A DNA stretch of 47,109 bases from Euplotes aediculatus. Its lineage: Eukaryota; Ciliophora; Spirotrichea; Euplotida; Euplotidae. Each line of letters starts with the position of its first letter. Positions within the stretch are counted from its first letter, which is position 1. Where the stretch lies: contig JAQGFW010011561.1 of NCBI GenBank assembly GCA_030463445.1, forward strand, positions 1 through 47,109. The letters run 5' to 3'. Positions 8,251-16,606 of the stretch are shown here, in pieces. The notes under the pieces are model-generated. The model ran no database searches, was not told where the DNA came from, and worked only from the letters and a program-made list of their open reading frames with translations. Made by a program: the position numbers and the translations under genes.

Positions 8251-10677
8251 ATGAAAAAGACACTATTGCTTTTATTACTGACCAACTGTGCCTTCGGACA
8301 AATAAAAGGCAAAATTCATAACACCAAAAATGAAGCTATCCCTTTTGCTAATGTGATTTTATTTGAGAGCAAAGATTCAACGGTCATAAAGGGAGTTTCG
8401 AGCGATGAAAACGGAAATTTTGTTTTAAATATCTCACAAACAGGAGAATATTTTTTAAAAGTAAGTTCTATTGGGTTTGAAAGCAAGGTTTCTAAAGTCT
8501 TTAATATCAACAACATAACTGAGAGTTTTAATGTAGAAACCATCATTCTGAAGGATGAAAACAACAACCTTGCAGAAGTAACTATTTCAGCGAAAAAAGA
8601 ACTTATACAGACCACTCCACTCGGAAAAATTATCAATATTCAAAGTAGTTTGCTGACCAAGGGGAGCAATGCTTTGCAGGTATTGGAACGATTACCCGGA
8701 GTAATCACAGACCGCCGAAATAATCAGTTTAGCCTAAACGGACAAAGTGGCGTAACGGTGCTTTTCAATGGTAGAAAAGTACAAATGCCCATAGAAGAAG
8801 TAATGGCTTTGCTCGAAAGTACGGTAGCCGACAATATCGAAAAAATAGAACTCATCACATCGCCTACAGCTCAATACGACGCCGATGGTGGAGGAGGAAT
8901 CATCAATATTATATTTAAAAATAACGAAATTTTAGGCACTAAAATCAATCTTTCGGCTACGGCTGGGTATGGGTATAGAGAAAAAGCACTCACCACCTTT
9001 GGTCTTTCTCATGGATTTAAAAAGCTAAATTTGAATGTTTCCTATTCTTTCAATCATGATGTTCGGAAATCGGGGTACGTAGGCGATGGCACCGCAGGTG
9101 CCTCATTTATGTTGGGCGAAACTACCAATACCTTTTTTAGCATGGCCCGCAGGTACCAAAACAATCATAATCTAAACTTTACTGCACAATACCAACCAAG
9201 CGAAAAATCAACAATTGGAGTAGATTTCACAGGTGCTTTTGATAAATCTCATAATTTGATAAACAATGGCGGCACTTATCAACCAAAAGGTGGAGAGTAC
9301 TTTGAAATTGCAATGCTCTCCGATGGCTTTACAGCTAAGCAAAACAATATTTCATCGTTGTATTTCAAACAAAGGATTTCGCCAAAAACGCAGTTCAATG
9401 CCGATTTAACCTATATTAATTACGCCAACAACAGCCCTGCAAGTATTAGTTCTGAATATTTTGACAAGCAGAAACAACCCATTAAGCCACAGTTTTCAAT
9501 TTTTACCGAAGGAAATAGAGGTGAAAGCATTTCAAAAATCAAAGTGGGTGTTTTTAAAACAGATTTGGCTACGCAGTTTAATGAGAAAATCAATGCCGAT
9601 TTTGGCGTAAAAATGAGTTACGCACAAAATGAAAACGATAGCAAGGTAGAAAGAAAAGTAAACGAAAATTGGGAAATAGACCCTCGTTCGCAAAGTCAGG
9701 TTAAAAGTAAAGAACAGATAGCGGCGGCTTATTCTCAATTCAAATTTTTGCTTAATCCAAAATCCAATCTTCTTTTGGGGCTGCGTTATGAATATTGGAA
9801 AAGAGATTTTAGCAATCAAGAGGAAGTATTTGAGATTTCAAAATTCTTTCCATCGGTGCTTTATACCTATGCCATTAATCAAAATACATCTGTAAATTTA
9901 AATTATAGTCGCCGAATCAGTCGCCCAGCTTATACTGATTTGATTTCTAATTTGTTTTACACCGACCCTACTTTTGTTTTCTCAGGAAATCCATTGCTAA
10001 AACCGACGCTGTCAGATATACTCAAAGTCGAGTACTATCAAAATGGCCTGAGTGTTGGTATTTCGGCTCAATATGATTTGAATCCGATTTTGAGATACCA
10101 GATTACGGCCAATGCCACCAACGATTTGGGCATTTCATCGCCACAAAATTTGGATTACATGAAAAGCCTAAATTTGTTTATCAGCTATCCTTGGCAGATA
10201 ACACAATGGTGGAAAATGTCACTCAATAGCCTCACTTCTCTCCGAGATTATAAGGTTTCTTACAGTCTATCTCCTGCACAAAAACGTTTTGTATATCAAA
10301 ATTTGAATATTTCACAACAAATAAAATTACCCAAAAACTTTGAAATTGAACTTTCGGGATGGTACAATTTTCCCTATTTTGAAGGCCCCAATATTATCAA
10401 AGGCTTTGGTGCAGCGAATGTTGGACTTGGCAAAAAACTGAACAATGATAAAGGTACTTTAACGCTTACTTTACCAGATGTTTTTCGTTCGTTTATAGTG
10501 CCTTCGCACAATGGGGGCATGACCCCAATTGCCTTCAATATCAATACTACTTCAACTTGGCGTGATGAAACGGCCATGTTTCAGGTCATAAAATTGACCT
10601 ACACAAGGAGTTTTGGTAAAAATACCAAAAGTGTTAAATACGATGCTAAAGACGAGGAACGAGAACGAGTGAAGTAA
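8251..10677 (+). CDS. Outer-membrane beta-barrel protein with carboxypeptidase-like and plug domains (TonB-receptor-like)
   Basis: 808 residues. A signal peptide (MKKTLLLLLLTNCAFGQ) is followed by a carboxypeptidase-D regulatory-like domain (about 18-95, GKIHNTKNEAIPFANVILF), a plug-like domain (about 120-225, LERLPGVITDRRNNQFSLNG and SPTAQYDADGGGGIINIIFK) and an outer-membrane barrel with repeated aromatic strands (NVSYSFNHDV, LNFTAQYQPS, LLLGLRYEYWKRD, NLNYSRRISRPAYTDL). This is the OMP_b-brl_3 type of TonB-dependent-receptor relative, which usually lacks a SusD partner, and none is present here. The substrate is unknown. It is transcribed divergently from the LytSR operon and converges with the sigma-factor gene 24 bases downstream. 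Confidence 0.9.
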   Translation: MKKTLLLLLLTNCAFGQIKGKIHNTKNEAIPFANVILFESKDSTVIKGVSSDENGNFVLNISQTGEYFLKVSSIGFESKVSKVFNINNITESFNVETIILKDENNNLAEVTISAKKELIQTTPLGKIINIQSSLLTKGSNALQVLERLPGVITDRRNNQFSLNGQSGVTVLFNGRKVQMPIEEVMALLESTVADNIEKIELITSPTAQYDADGGGGIINIIFKNNEILGTKINLSATAGYGYREKALTTFGLSHGFKKLNLNVSYSFNHDVRKSGYVGDGTAGASFMLGETTNTFFSMARRYQNNHNLNFTAQYQPSEKSTIGVDFTGAFDKSHNLINNGGTYQPKGGEYFEIAMLSDGFTAKQNNISSLYFKQRISPKTQFNADLTYINYANNSPASISSEYFDKQKQPIKPQFSIFTEGNRGESISKIKVGVFKTDLATQFNEKINADFGVKMSYAQNENDSKVERKVNENWEIDPRSQSQVKSKEQIAAAYSQFKFLLNPKSNLLLGLRYEYWKRDFSNQEEVFEISKFFPSVLYTYAINQNTSVNLNYSRRISRPAYTDLISNLFYTDPTFVFSGNPLLKPTLSDILKVEYYQNGLSVGISAQYDLNPILRYQITANATNDLGISSPQNLDYMKSLNLFISYPWQITQWWKMSLNSLTSLRDYKVSYSLSPAQKRFVYQNLNISQQIKLPKNFEIELSGWYNFPYFEGPNIIKGFGAANVGLGKKLNNDKGTLTLTLPDVFRSFIVPSHNGGMTPIAFNINTTSTWRDETAMFQVIKLTYTRSFGKNTKSVKYDAKDEERERVK

Positions 10678-10700
10678 AGCCAATGGTAAGTAGCCTTTTT

Positions 10701-12071
10701 TTACAACTCTTTTGAAATTTCTACCACCGTAGATTTCCCTTTTTCTCCGTATTTTCTGATAGCTTCTTGGGGCGAGAGTTTCACCACTTTGTAGTTGGTA
10801 TTTGAAAGTTTGATGGTTTCTCCGAGTTTCATTGGCAAACCATCAATTACCAAATAGCCTACTTTTCCCATAAAAGAGAATTTTCCTACTCCGCCAAAAT
10901 TGTTCGAATCGTAATTGCCTTTTACAATCATTCCCGATAAATAAACTTTATTATCTTCTGCCGACCAATATAATTTAGACGCATAGATTGTCCCTCTTAT
11001 TTCGTCAGATTTATCAACCGAAATCGGTTTGATAGATTCGATTGGTTTAACAGTCTCAATTTGTGGTTTTACAAATAAATCTGATGTCCTTCTTGATAAA
11101 CCCGTAGAGTCAAATGCCAATGCCGAGCCAGCCAAGAGTAGTGTACTTAGCGTGTTTATGCTTTTCATTTCTTCAAAAGTTTTAATGTTTTCATTGGTAT
11201 TGATGGTATTATTTGAAATGGTGGCAGTAGGTTTTGCAATTTTTTTTGGAGTTACGAATTTAATCGAATCTACTTTAATCGAACTCACTGTTTTTGATTC
11301 AACAAATACATTTGGCTTAGTATCTCTTTTTTCTTTTGAGAGCGAATCAACAAATAGAGCTGTAAAACCCACTAAACTTATCGAGCCAATTGTGGCAACT
11401 AAACTCGTACTAAAATAAGTTTGTGGAATAACAGAATATTGAAATTTGACCAAATCTAATGCAAGCGTGTTTTGTGGTTCGATAGACCAGTTTCTTAGCT
11501 GTTTTCTGAAAATAGTATCAATACCCCACAGTTTATAAGGTAGTAAAAACCATAAAAAGGTTCGTTTTTTAGACTTGTTTTGTTCTAAATTATTGATAAC
11601 AAGCTCTTTAAGTTTCTTTCTTGCTCGTGCTAAATGCGATTTAGACGTACCTTCACTAATACCCAATTTTACGCCGATTTGTGCATGAGTAAAATTATCA
11701 ATGACGTAAAGATTAAAAACAATCCTGTGGTGTTCGGGCAGACAATTAATAAAATTTAGCAGTTCGATTTCGGTAAAAGTGGCAGATTCTTCGTTTGGGT
11801 TTTCATCTTGTATTTCGAGAAAAGCCGCATTTTCTGCCACATATTTTTGTTTGTTTTGCTCTCGAAGGTGCTGCAAAGCTACATTTACAGCGATACGCCG
11901 CAGCCAAGCCTCAAAAGGTCCTTTATTTTCAAAACTTGAATATTTATCAATCGCAATCAAAAAAGCATCATGAGCCAAGTCTTCGGCAACTTGCCTGTTT
12001 TGGGTGTAGCGACAGCATACACCAATCATCTTCGAAATATTCTGTTTGTAGGTAGTTTCCCAAAAATTCAT
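10701..12071 (-). CDS. ECF sigma factor with membrane segment and plug-like C-terminal tail
   Basis: 456 residues, far longer than a normal ECF sigma factor (about 180). Sigma region 2 is at about residues 5-75 (CRYTQNRQVAEDLAHDAFLIAI, GPFEAWLRRIAVNVA) and region 4 at about 110-165 (LPEHHRIVFNLYVIDNFTHAQIG, GTSKSHLARARKKLKEL). A single hydrophobic segment follows at about 222-244 (ATIGSISLVGFTALFV), then a Ser/Thr/Lys-rich linker, a second hydrophobic stretch starting at M302 that looks exactly like a signal peptide, and a C-terminal domain ending YGEKGKSTVVEISKEL. That ending resembles the short plug-like module of TonB receptors and BlaR1-like proteins. It may be a membrane-tethered sigma factor, or two genes fused; an internal start at 11168 would give a 155-residue secreted protein. 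Confidence 0.85.
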   Translation of the reverse strand: MNFWETTYKQNISKMIGVCCRYTQNRQVAEDLAHDAFLIAIDKYSSFENKGPFEAWLRRIAVNVALQHLREQNKQKYVAENAAFLEIQDENPNEESATFTEIELLNFINCLPEHHRIVFNLYVIDNFTHAQIGVKLGISEGTSKSHLARARKKLKELVINNLEQNKSKKRTFLWFLLPYKLWGIDTIFRKQLRNWSIEPQNTLALDLVKFQYSVIPQTYFSTSLVATIGSISLVGFTALFVDSLSKEKRDTKPNVFVESKTVSSIKVDSIKFVTPKKIAKPTATISNNTINTNENIKTFEEMKSINTLSTLLLAGSALAFDSTGLSRRTSDLFVKPQIETVKPIESIKPISVDKSDEIRGTIYASKLYWSAEDNKVYLSGMIVKGNYDSNNFGGVGKFSFMGKVGYLVIDGLPMKLGETIKLSNTNYKVVKLSPQEAIRKYGEKGKSTVVEISKEL

Positions 12072-12184
12072 TGTTGGTCAAATCAAAGAATTATTCTCTA
12101 TGATGTTAATAAGTTGAATTGGTTGCAGTCAAGAACCAAAAAAAATTAGATGTTGTTGAAAATGAAAACTCTAAATACAAAATT

Positions 12185-12532
12185 ATGATAAGCATTGCTA
12201 TTCCAAAACTTCCGTTTATTGATAAACAAAAAACCATTGATTTTTATGTCAATCAATTAGGATTTATCCTCATTTCGGATTACGGAGAATATTTTATTAC
12301 AAAAAAAGACAATGCCGAACTACATTTTTTTCATCATCCAAAATTGATTCCAGCAGCCTCTCATTTCATGGTTTATTTGCGAATTGATAGCGGAATCGAG
12401 GAATTTTATCAGAATCTTTTATTAAAAAATGTATCAATGATAGCCCAACTCGAAACCAAACCGTGGGGACAAACTGAGTTTGCATTGATTGACCCAAACA
12501 ATACTTTACTAACATTTGGAGAGGCTGTCTAA
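12185..12532 (+). CDS. VOC-family (glyoxalase/bleomycin-resistance-like) protein
   Basis: 115 residues from the ATG at 12185; the frame stays open upstream to 12119, but homologous proteins begin about where this one does (MISIAIPKLPFIDKQKTIDFY). The pattern F(Y)VNQLGF, FFHHPK, MVYLRI and FALIDPNNTLLTFGE is that of a single vicinal-oxygen-chelate domain of the bleomycin-resistance type. These bind a metal or a drug as dimers; the ligand here is unknown. It is followed after 27 bases by an alpha/beta hydrolase gene. A second copy of its last dozen residues survives as an orphan fragment at about 13327-13368. Confidence 0.85.
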   Translation: MISIAIPKLPFIDKQKTIDFYVNQLGFILISDYGEYFITKKDNAELHFFHHPKLIPAASHFMVYLRIDSGIEEFYQNLLLKNVSMIAQLETKPWGQTEFALIDPNNTLLTFGEAV

Positions 12533-12559
12533 AAGTCTGTCTCTTAATCAATATTTTGC

Positions 12560-13090
12560 ATGACAAACTATTTTATTATTCCGGGTCTTGGCAATTCGGG
12601 CGAAGGGCATTGGCAAACGCATTTCGAGAATTCGGGCGAAAATTTTATCAGAATCAATCAAAAAAGTTGGGATGAGCCCACATGCGAAGATTGGATTCAG
12701 AATATCGAAGCCGCCATCGCCGACTTCGAACCTTCGACAGTCGTTTTGATTGCTCACAGCTTGGGCTGTACGGCTGTGGCTCATTGGGCAAAGCATTACA
12801 AAAAATCTATAAAAGGAGCATTATTGGTTGCACCAAGCGACATTGAAAACCCAGTTTATACATTCCCGATGACGGGTTTCACACCGATTCCGATAGAAAA
12901 ACTACCTTTTAAAAGCATTGTTGTAGCAAGTTCAAACGACGTGTGGGTGTCGGAAGAACGAGCCAAGTTTTTTGCAGTTGCTTGGGGTAGTGAATACATC
13001 AATATCGGCGAAGCAGGACATATCAATGTAGCGGGTGGATACGGCGAATGGCCCGATGGCTTGCGGTTATTAGAGAGGTTTAAAGATTGA
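12560..13090 (+). CDS. RBBP9/YdeN-family serine hydrolase
   Basis: 176 residues, cytoplasmic, no signal peptide. The start MTNYFIIPGLGNSGEGHWQTH is typical of the family, the nucleophile S67 lies in AHSLGC, the likely acid is in SSNDVWVS and the histidine in EAGHIN. Small alpha/beta hydrolases of this family (PF06821) have esterase activity on small esters; physiological substrates are mostly unknown. It sits 27 bases after the VOC gene and may be co-transcribed. An orphan copy of its final GEWPDGLRLLERFKD segment is found at 16510-16557. Confidence 0.9.
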   Translation: MTNYFIIPGLGNSGEGHWQTHFENSGENFIRINQKSWDEPTCEDWIQNIEAAIADFEPSTVVLIAHSLGCTAVAHWAKHYKKSIKGALLVAPSDIENPVYTFPMTGFTPIPIEKLPFKSIVVASSNDVWVSEERAKFFAVAWGSEYINIGEAGHINVAGGYGEWPDGLRLLERFKD

Positions 13091-13466
13091 TTTTCAGAAC
13101 TTTAACTTTAAAAATCCCAGCTTAATTTTTCAAAAAACGTCTTACTCCGCTACCGTAAAATAAAAATTTGGGAGTAAAATAACCGTAGAACAAAATTGAT
13201 GAAAATATGAGTTTTTTTATTTTCATCTCTGCAAAATTTAAAAATTCGTCAAAATGAGTAAACTACTTTCAAATCTCGAAATCTTGTTAAAGCCAATAGC
13301 TCTGAGAATCGGACAAATAGATGCCGACCCCAAATAGTACTTTACTTACGTTTGGACATTCTAAATAACCTAAAATAGTCGGAATACCCACTTAGAATGT
13401 CGGATTTACACCGCTAAAACGTGTAAATCGTAGCTTAATTTTGCAAAAAAATAACCAAACCAAATT
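13091..13466. other. Intergenic region with hairpin and decayed coding remnant
   Basis: 376 bases without an intact gene. It contains a stem GATGAAAATA/TATTTTCATC (13198-13227), a 27-codon open stretch starting ATGAGTAAACTACTT at 13254 that I do not recognise, and the orphan VOC tail (13327-13368). It ends with the leader of the MFS gene. It looks like the scar of a lost or deleted gene. Confidence 0.6.
13327..13368 (+). pseudogene. Orphan C-terminal tail of a VOC-family gene
   Basis: Read in one frame this gives PNSTLLTFGHSK and a TAA stop, matching the end of the intact VOC protein at 12185-12532 (PNNTLLTFGEAV). The DNA is also alike (CCAAATAGTACTTTACTTAC versus CCAAACAATACTTTACTAAC). No further VOC sequence is recognisable upstream, so only the tail of a paralogous gene remains. 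Confidence 0.6.
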
Positions 13467-14648
13467 ATGAAAACCCCCAAAAAGGTTTCAAAAGAAATTA
13501 TTGTTTTTACATCTTGCTCGATGGTACTTACCGCCTTAGGTATAGACATTATGCTACCTGCTTTTGCTGAGGTTCGTCGGCATTTTTCGATAATTGATGG
13601 GGTAGCCCAAACCGATAAATTGGTTTCTTTTTTCTTTATGGGGCAAATCATGCAAATTGTATTTGGGTATATGACCGATAAAATAGGGCGTTTGCCTGTT
13701 TTGCGGTTGGGCGTTGTTTTATACATTATCAGTGGTTTTGTAACTGTCTATGCACCAAGTTTAGAGTGGATGTTTGTGCTTAGATTTATCTCTGGAATGG
13801 GAGCAGCGGCAGTTTTTATGACTTCAATCGCATCAGTAAGAGACCGTTACGCAGGAGATGAAATGGCAAGAGTTATGTCGTTGGTACTGACACTCTTTTT
13901 ATTTACGCCAGTCATTGCTCCAGCCTTGGGGGCATTTGTCCTAAAATTTTACTCTTGGCAATGGGTTTTCTTGATTCCCCCATCATTTGCGGTTATTGTA
14001 TTTATTTGGTCGTTTCGTATAGACGAATCTCACCCCAAAGAAGCCCGAATCCATCTCCCGCTCCGAGATTTGTTACCAAAATTAAAATCAATCATTACTG
14101 ACCTCCATTTTCTTAGATATGTCATGATTGCCACACTTATATTTTCGATTTTGAGTAGTTATGTTTCAAGTTCTGAAAGAATCATTGGCGAGATTTATCA
14201 TAGCCCCGAATTATTTCCAATTATTTTCGGAACAATTGGTTTGTTGATGGCAGTTTTATCGCTCACCAATTCATTTTTCACTAAGCGATTTGGTGCAAAA
14301 AAAACACTTCGGGTCATATTGGTACTCTATTTAATAACCGCATCGGTTTTATTAAGTTGTACTTTTTTCTTAGGAAATCCACCTCCGATGCTCCTATTTT
14401 TTATTCTAATTGCCATTATAATGGCACTCACAACCGCAGGCGACCCCAATAGCGGAGCAATGGCTCTTGAATTTATGGGAGAAAATGCAGGACTCGCCGC
14501 AGCAGTGGATGGCACAATTTTCTTTTTTATCGGTTCGGGGGTTGGTGCCGCTATTAGTAGCCAACTGACCAACGGAGTTTTGCCTTTGGCTTTGTGTGCA
14601 GTAGTTTTTAGTCTAATTGCTGTTGGTTTGGCGTTTAGTGATAAATAA
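13467..14648 (+). CDS. MFS multidrug efflux transporter (Bcr/CflA-like)
   Basis: 393 residues with about twelve hydrophobic segments. The first cytoplasmic loop has GYMTDKIGRLPVLRLG (the MFS motif A, GxxxDrxGRrxxl), followed by FISGMGAAAVFMTSIASVRD and LFTPVIAPALGAFV, the order seen in Bcr/CflA-type drug/H+ antiporters. It should act in the inner membrane; its substrate is not predictable. The AraC gene starts 78 bases later in the same direction and may regulate it, the downstream SDR, or both. Confidence 0.88.
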   Translation: MKTPKKVSKEIIVFTSCSMVLTALGIDIMLPAFAEVRRHFSIIDGVAQTDKLVSFFFMGQIMQIVFGYMTDKIGRLPVLRLGVVLYIISGFVTVYAPSLEWMFVLRFISGMGAAAVFMTSIASVRDRYAGDEMARVMSLVLTLFLFTPVIAPALGAFVLKFYSWQWVFLIPPSFAVIVFIWSFRIDESHPKEARIHLPLRDLLPKLKSIITDLHFLRYVMIATLIFSILSSYVSSSERIIGEIYHSPELFPIIFGTIGLLMAVLSLTNSFFTKRFGAKKTLRVILVLYLITASVLLSCTFFLGNPPPMLLFFILIAIIMALTTAGDPNSGAMALEFMGENAGLAAAVDGTIFFFIGSGVGAAISSQLTNGVLPLALCAVVFSLIAVGLAFSDK

Positions 14649-14701
14649 TTGTTTTTGATTCGATGATGATTGCAAAATTGATTTGTAAAAACATTTTGTT
14701 A

Positions 14702-14720
14702 TATTTGAATTTTACAAACA
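14702..14720 (+). promoter_or_regulatory. 19-nt motif upstream of the AraC gene
   Basis: TATTTGAATTTTACAAACA ends 6 bases before the AraC start codon. The same motif with a single T-to-C change is found at 15641-15659, upstream of the SDR gene. The core TTG-N7-CAA is weakly symmetric. It is a candidate binding site for the AraC regulator encoded between the two copies. Confidence 0.5.
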
Positions 14721-14726
14721 CACTCA

Positions 14727-15632
14727 ATGAGCTATATTTCAATCGAAGAGTTTTATAAAGATATAAAAGTTGCATTACCCGAAGGTTTCAAAAGTGAAAT
14801 AGGGCATTTTAATGTTTTTCAAATAGATGATTTTATTAGGAGTCTTCGAGAAAAAGGACAAATGCTTTATAACCGTCGGTCGTATTACAAAATCAGTTTG
14901 ATTATTGGTCAAAACCTAATCGAATATGCCGATAAAGTCATCGAAGTAAAAGATAATGCACTGCTCTTTGCCTCGCCGCTGATTCCGTATCATTATGTAC
15001 CGCAAGACCAAAACCAGAGCGGGCATTTTTGTATTTTTACGACTGATTTTATTCATAAAAATAGGGTAGGGATTGCCATTGATGAATTACCGATTTTTCG
15101 TCCAGATAGTATTCCAGTATTTCAGCTTTCTGATGAAAATATTGCCGAGATTCGTTCTATTTTTAATAAAATGCACCGAGAAATCGCTTCTGACTATGCG
15201 TATAAGTATGACTTACTACGAAACTATGTGTTGGAGTTGATTCATATGGGACAAAAACTACAACCTGCAACAGCCTTATATTCAACTCATAATGCCGCAA
15301 CGAGGGTATCTTCTTTGTTTTTAGAATTGTTGGAACGACAATTCCCGATAGAATCGCCCCACCAAAGACTCAATCTACGAGCTGCCAAAGACTACGCCGA
15401 CCGTCTGGCAGTCCATGTAAATCATCTAAATAAAGTTTTAAAAGAAAATACTGGAAAAACCACTACCGAGATTATTGGAGGCAGAATAACCCAAGAAGCT
15501 AAAATTTTGCTTCGCCAAACCGACTGGAATGTTTCTGAGATTGCTTATTCGCTGGGTTTTGAAGAAGTAGCTCATTTTTCAAATTTCTTTAAACGACAAA
15601 CCACTTTTTCACCTATCCAGTTTAGAATATAA
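14727..15632 (+). CDS. AraC-family transcriptional regulator
   Basis: 301 residues. The N-terminal half (about 20-180) is a cupin-like effector region of the type common in Bacteroidetes (FASPLIPYHYVPQDQNQSGHFCIFTTDF). The C-terminal 100 residues are an HTH_18 AraC domain with DYADRLAVHVNHLNKVLKE (first helix-turn-helix) and WNVSEIAYSLGFEEVAHFSNFFKRQTTFSPIQFR (second HTH and signature). It lies between the MFS and SDR genes, all on the same strand. A 19-nt motif just upstream of its own ATG recurs before the SDR gene, suggesting that it regulates itself and the SDR. Confidence 0.93.
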   Translation: MSYISIEEFYKDIKVALPEGFKSEIGHFNVFQIDDFIRSLREKGQMLYNRRSYYKISLIIGQNLIEYADKVIEVKDNALLFASPLIPYHYVPQDQNQSGHFCIFTTDFIHKNRVGIAIDELPIFRPDSIPVFQLSDENIAEIRSIFNKMHREIASDYAYKYDLLRNYVLELIHMGQKLQPATALYSTHNAATRVSSLFLELLERQFPIESPHQRLNLRAAKDYADRLAVHVNHLNKVLKENTGKTTTEIIGGRITQEAKILLRQTDWNVSEIAYSLGFEEVAHFSNFFKRQTTFSPIQFRI

Positions 15633-15640
15633 AATATTTG

Positions 15641-15659
15641 TATTTGAATTTCACAAACA
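15641..15659 (+). promoter_or_regulatory. Second copy of the AraC-linked 19-nt motif
   Basis: TATTTGAATTTCACAAACA, identical to the copy at 14702-14720 at 18 of 19 positions, lies 9 bases after the AraC stop and 76 bases before the SDR start, a normal position for an activator site. Confidence 0.5.
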
Positions 15660-15735
15660 ATACTTTGTTTTTTGCAAACGCTCTTCGCCATTTTTCTATC
15701 AATTTTGTCTCATCAAATTTTAAATAAAAAATCAA

Positions 15736-16491
15736 ATGAACAAGATTGCATTAGTAACAGGCGGAAGCCGTGGATTGGGAAAAGAGGAAGCCCTCCAATT
15801 AACACAAAAAGGTTTTGATAGTATCATCACCTATCAAAGCAATAAAACCGAAGCCGATAAAGTAGTAGCTACAATACATTCGTTGGGCAAAAAATCGGTG
15901 GCTTTGCCATTAGATATTTCAAACACAAAAGGTTTTGACGAATTTGTAGTAACTTTAAGCAAAACCTTGGCTGATGTTTTTGAATCAGAAAAAATAGATG
16001 TCCTCATCAATAACGCAGGCTCGGGTTTCTATGCACCTTATACACAAACAACCGAAGATGATTTCGATAAAATGATGAATATTCATCTAAAAGCCCCCTA
16101 TTTTTTGACACAAAAGCTATTGCCTTTGATTAATGATGGCGGGGTTATTCTCAATACGTCTTCTGGTTTGGCACGTTTTGCGTATGCGGGTTCGTCGGCG
16201 TATGGTAGCATGAAAGCGGCTATTGATATGCTCACAAGATACCAAGCACTGGAGTTAGGCGAACGAAAAATCAGAGTAAACTCGATTGCTCCGGGGGCCA
16301 TTGCAACAGATTTTGGCGGCGGTAGAGTACGAGATAATAAAGATTTGAGTGATTTACTTGCTTCCAGAACAGCCCTTGGGCGAGTAGGTTTAGCAGATGA
16401 TATTGGTAGTGTAGCGGCGTTTCTTTGTAGCGATGAATCTAAATGGATTAATGGTCAGCGAATAGAAGTTGCTGGTGGGATTCACCTATAA
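15736..16491 (+). CDS. Short-chain dehydrogenase/reductase (classical SDR)
   Basis: 251 residues. The cofactor-binding loop TGGSRGLG is at residues 8-15, NNAG is present, and the catalytic Y156-x3-K160 lies in AYGSMK with the serine in LNTSSGL. The C-terminal NGQRIEVAGGIHL is typical of the 3-oxoacyl-ACP-reductase-like branch. It reduces or oxidises a carbonyl/alcohol with NAD(P); an acidic residue normally indicating NAD is not clear, so the cofactor is unresolved. The nearby AraC gene and shared motif suggest induction together. This gene set (AraC plus SDR) often responds to reactive carbonyl or xenobiotic compounds, but no substrate can be named. Confidence 0.93.
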   Translation: MNKIALVTGGSRGLGKEEALQLTQKGFDSIITYQSNKTEADKVVATIHSLGKKSVALPLDISNTKGFDEFVVTLSKTLADVFESEKIDVLINNAGSGFYAPYTQTTEDDFDKMMNIHLKAPYFLTQKLLPLINDGGVILNTSSGLARFAYAGSSAYGSMKAAIDMLTRYQALELGERKIRVNSIAPGAIATDFGGGRVRDNKDLSDLLASRTALGRVGLADDIGSVAAFLCSDESKWINGQRIEVAGGIHL

Positions 16492-16509
16492 ATGATAAAA
16501 AGTTTGATA

Positions 16510-16557
16510 GGCAAATGGGATGATAATTTGATGTTATTAGAAAGATTTGAAGATTGA
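16510..16557 (+). pseudogene. Orphan C-terminal tail of an RBBP9-type hydrolase
   Basis: Directly after the SDR gene, one frame reads GKWDDNLMLLERFED then TGA, matching the last residues of the intact hydrolase at 12560-13090 (GEWPDGLRLLERFKD). Nothing upstream aligns, so only the tail of a second copy remains. Confidence 0.65.
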
Positions 16558-16606
16558 TTATTTTCTGTATTTTTGGAAGAGATTATTCAACCAAAAATAC
16601 AATTCT

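Noticed and set aside
8251-10677. Barrel protein as SusC of a polysaccharide utilisation locus
   Set aside because: No SusD-like gene is adjacent, and the barrel matches the OMP_b-brl_3 type rather than full-length SusC (about 1000 residues).
12119-12184. VOC gene start at the upstream alternative start (12119)
   Set aside because: The extra 22 residues are charged and unlike the family; the ATG at 12185 gives the typical domain start.
13254-13337. 27-codon open frame (MSKLLSNLEILL...) as a small gene
   Set aside because: Too short, no recognisable family, and adjacent to an orphan VOC tail; more likely a remnant.
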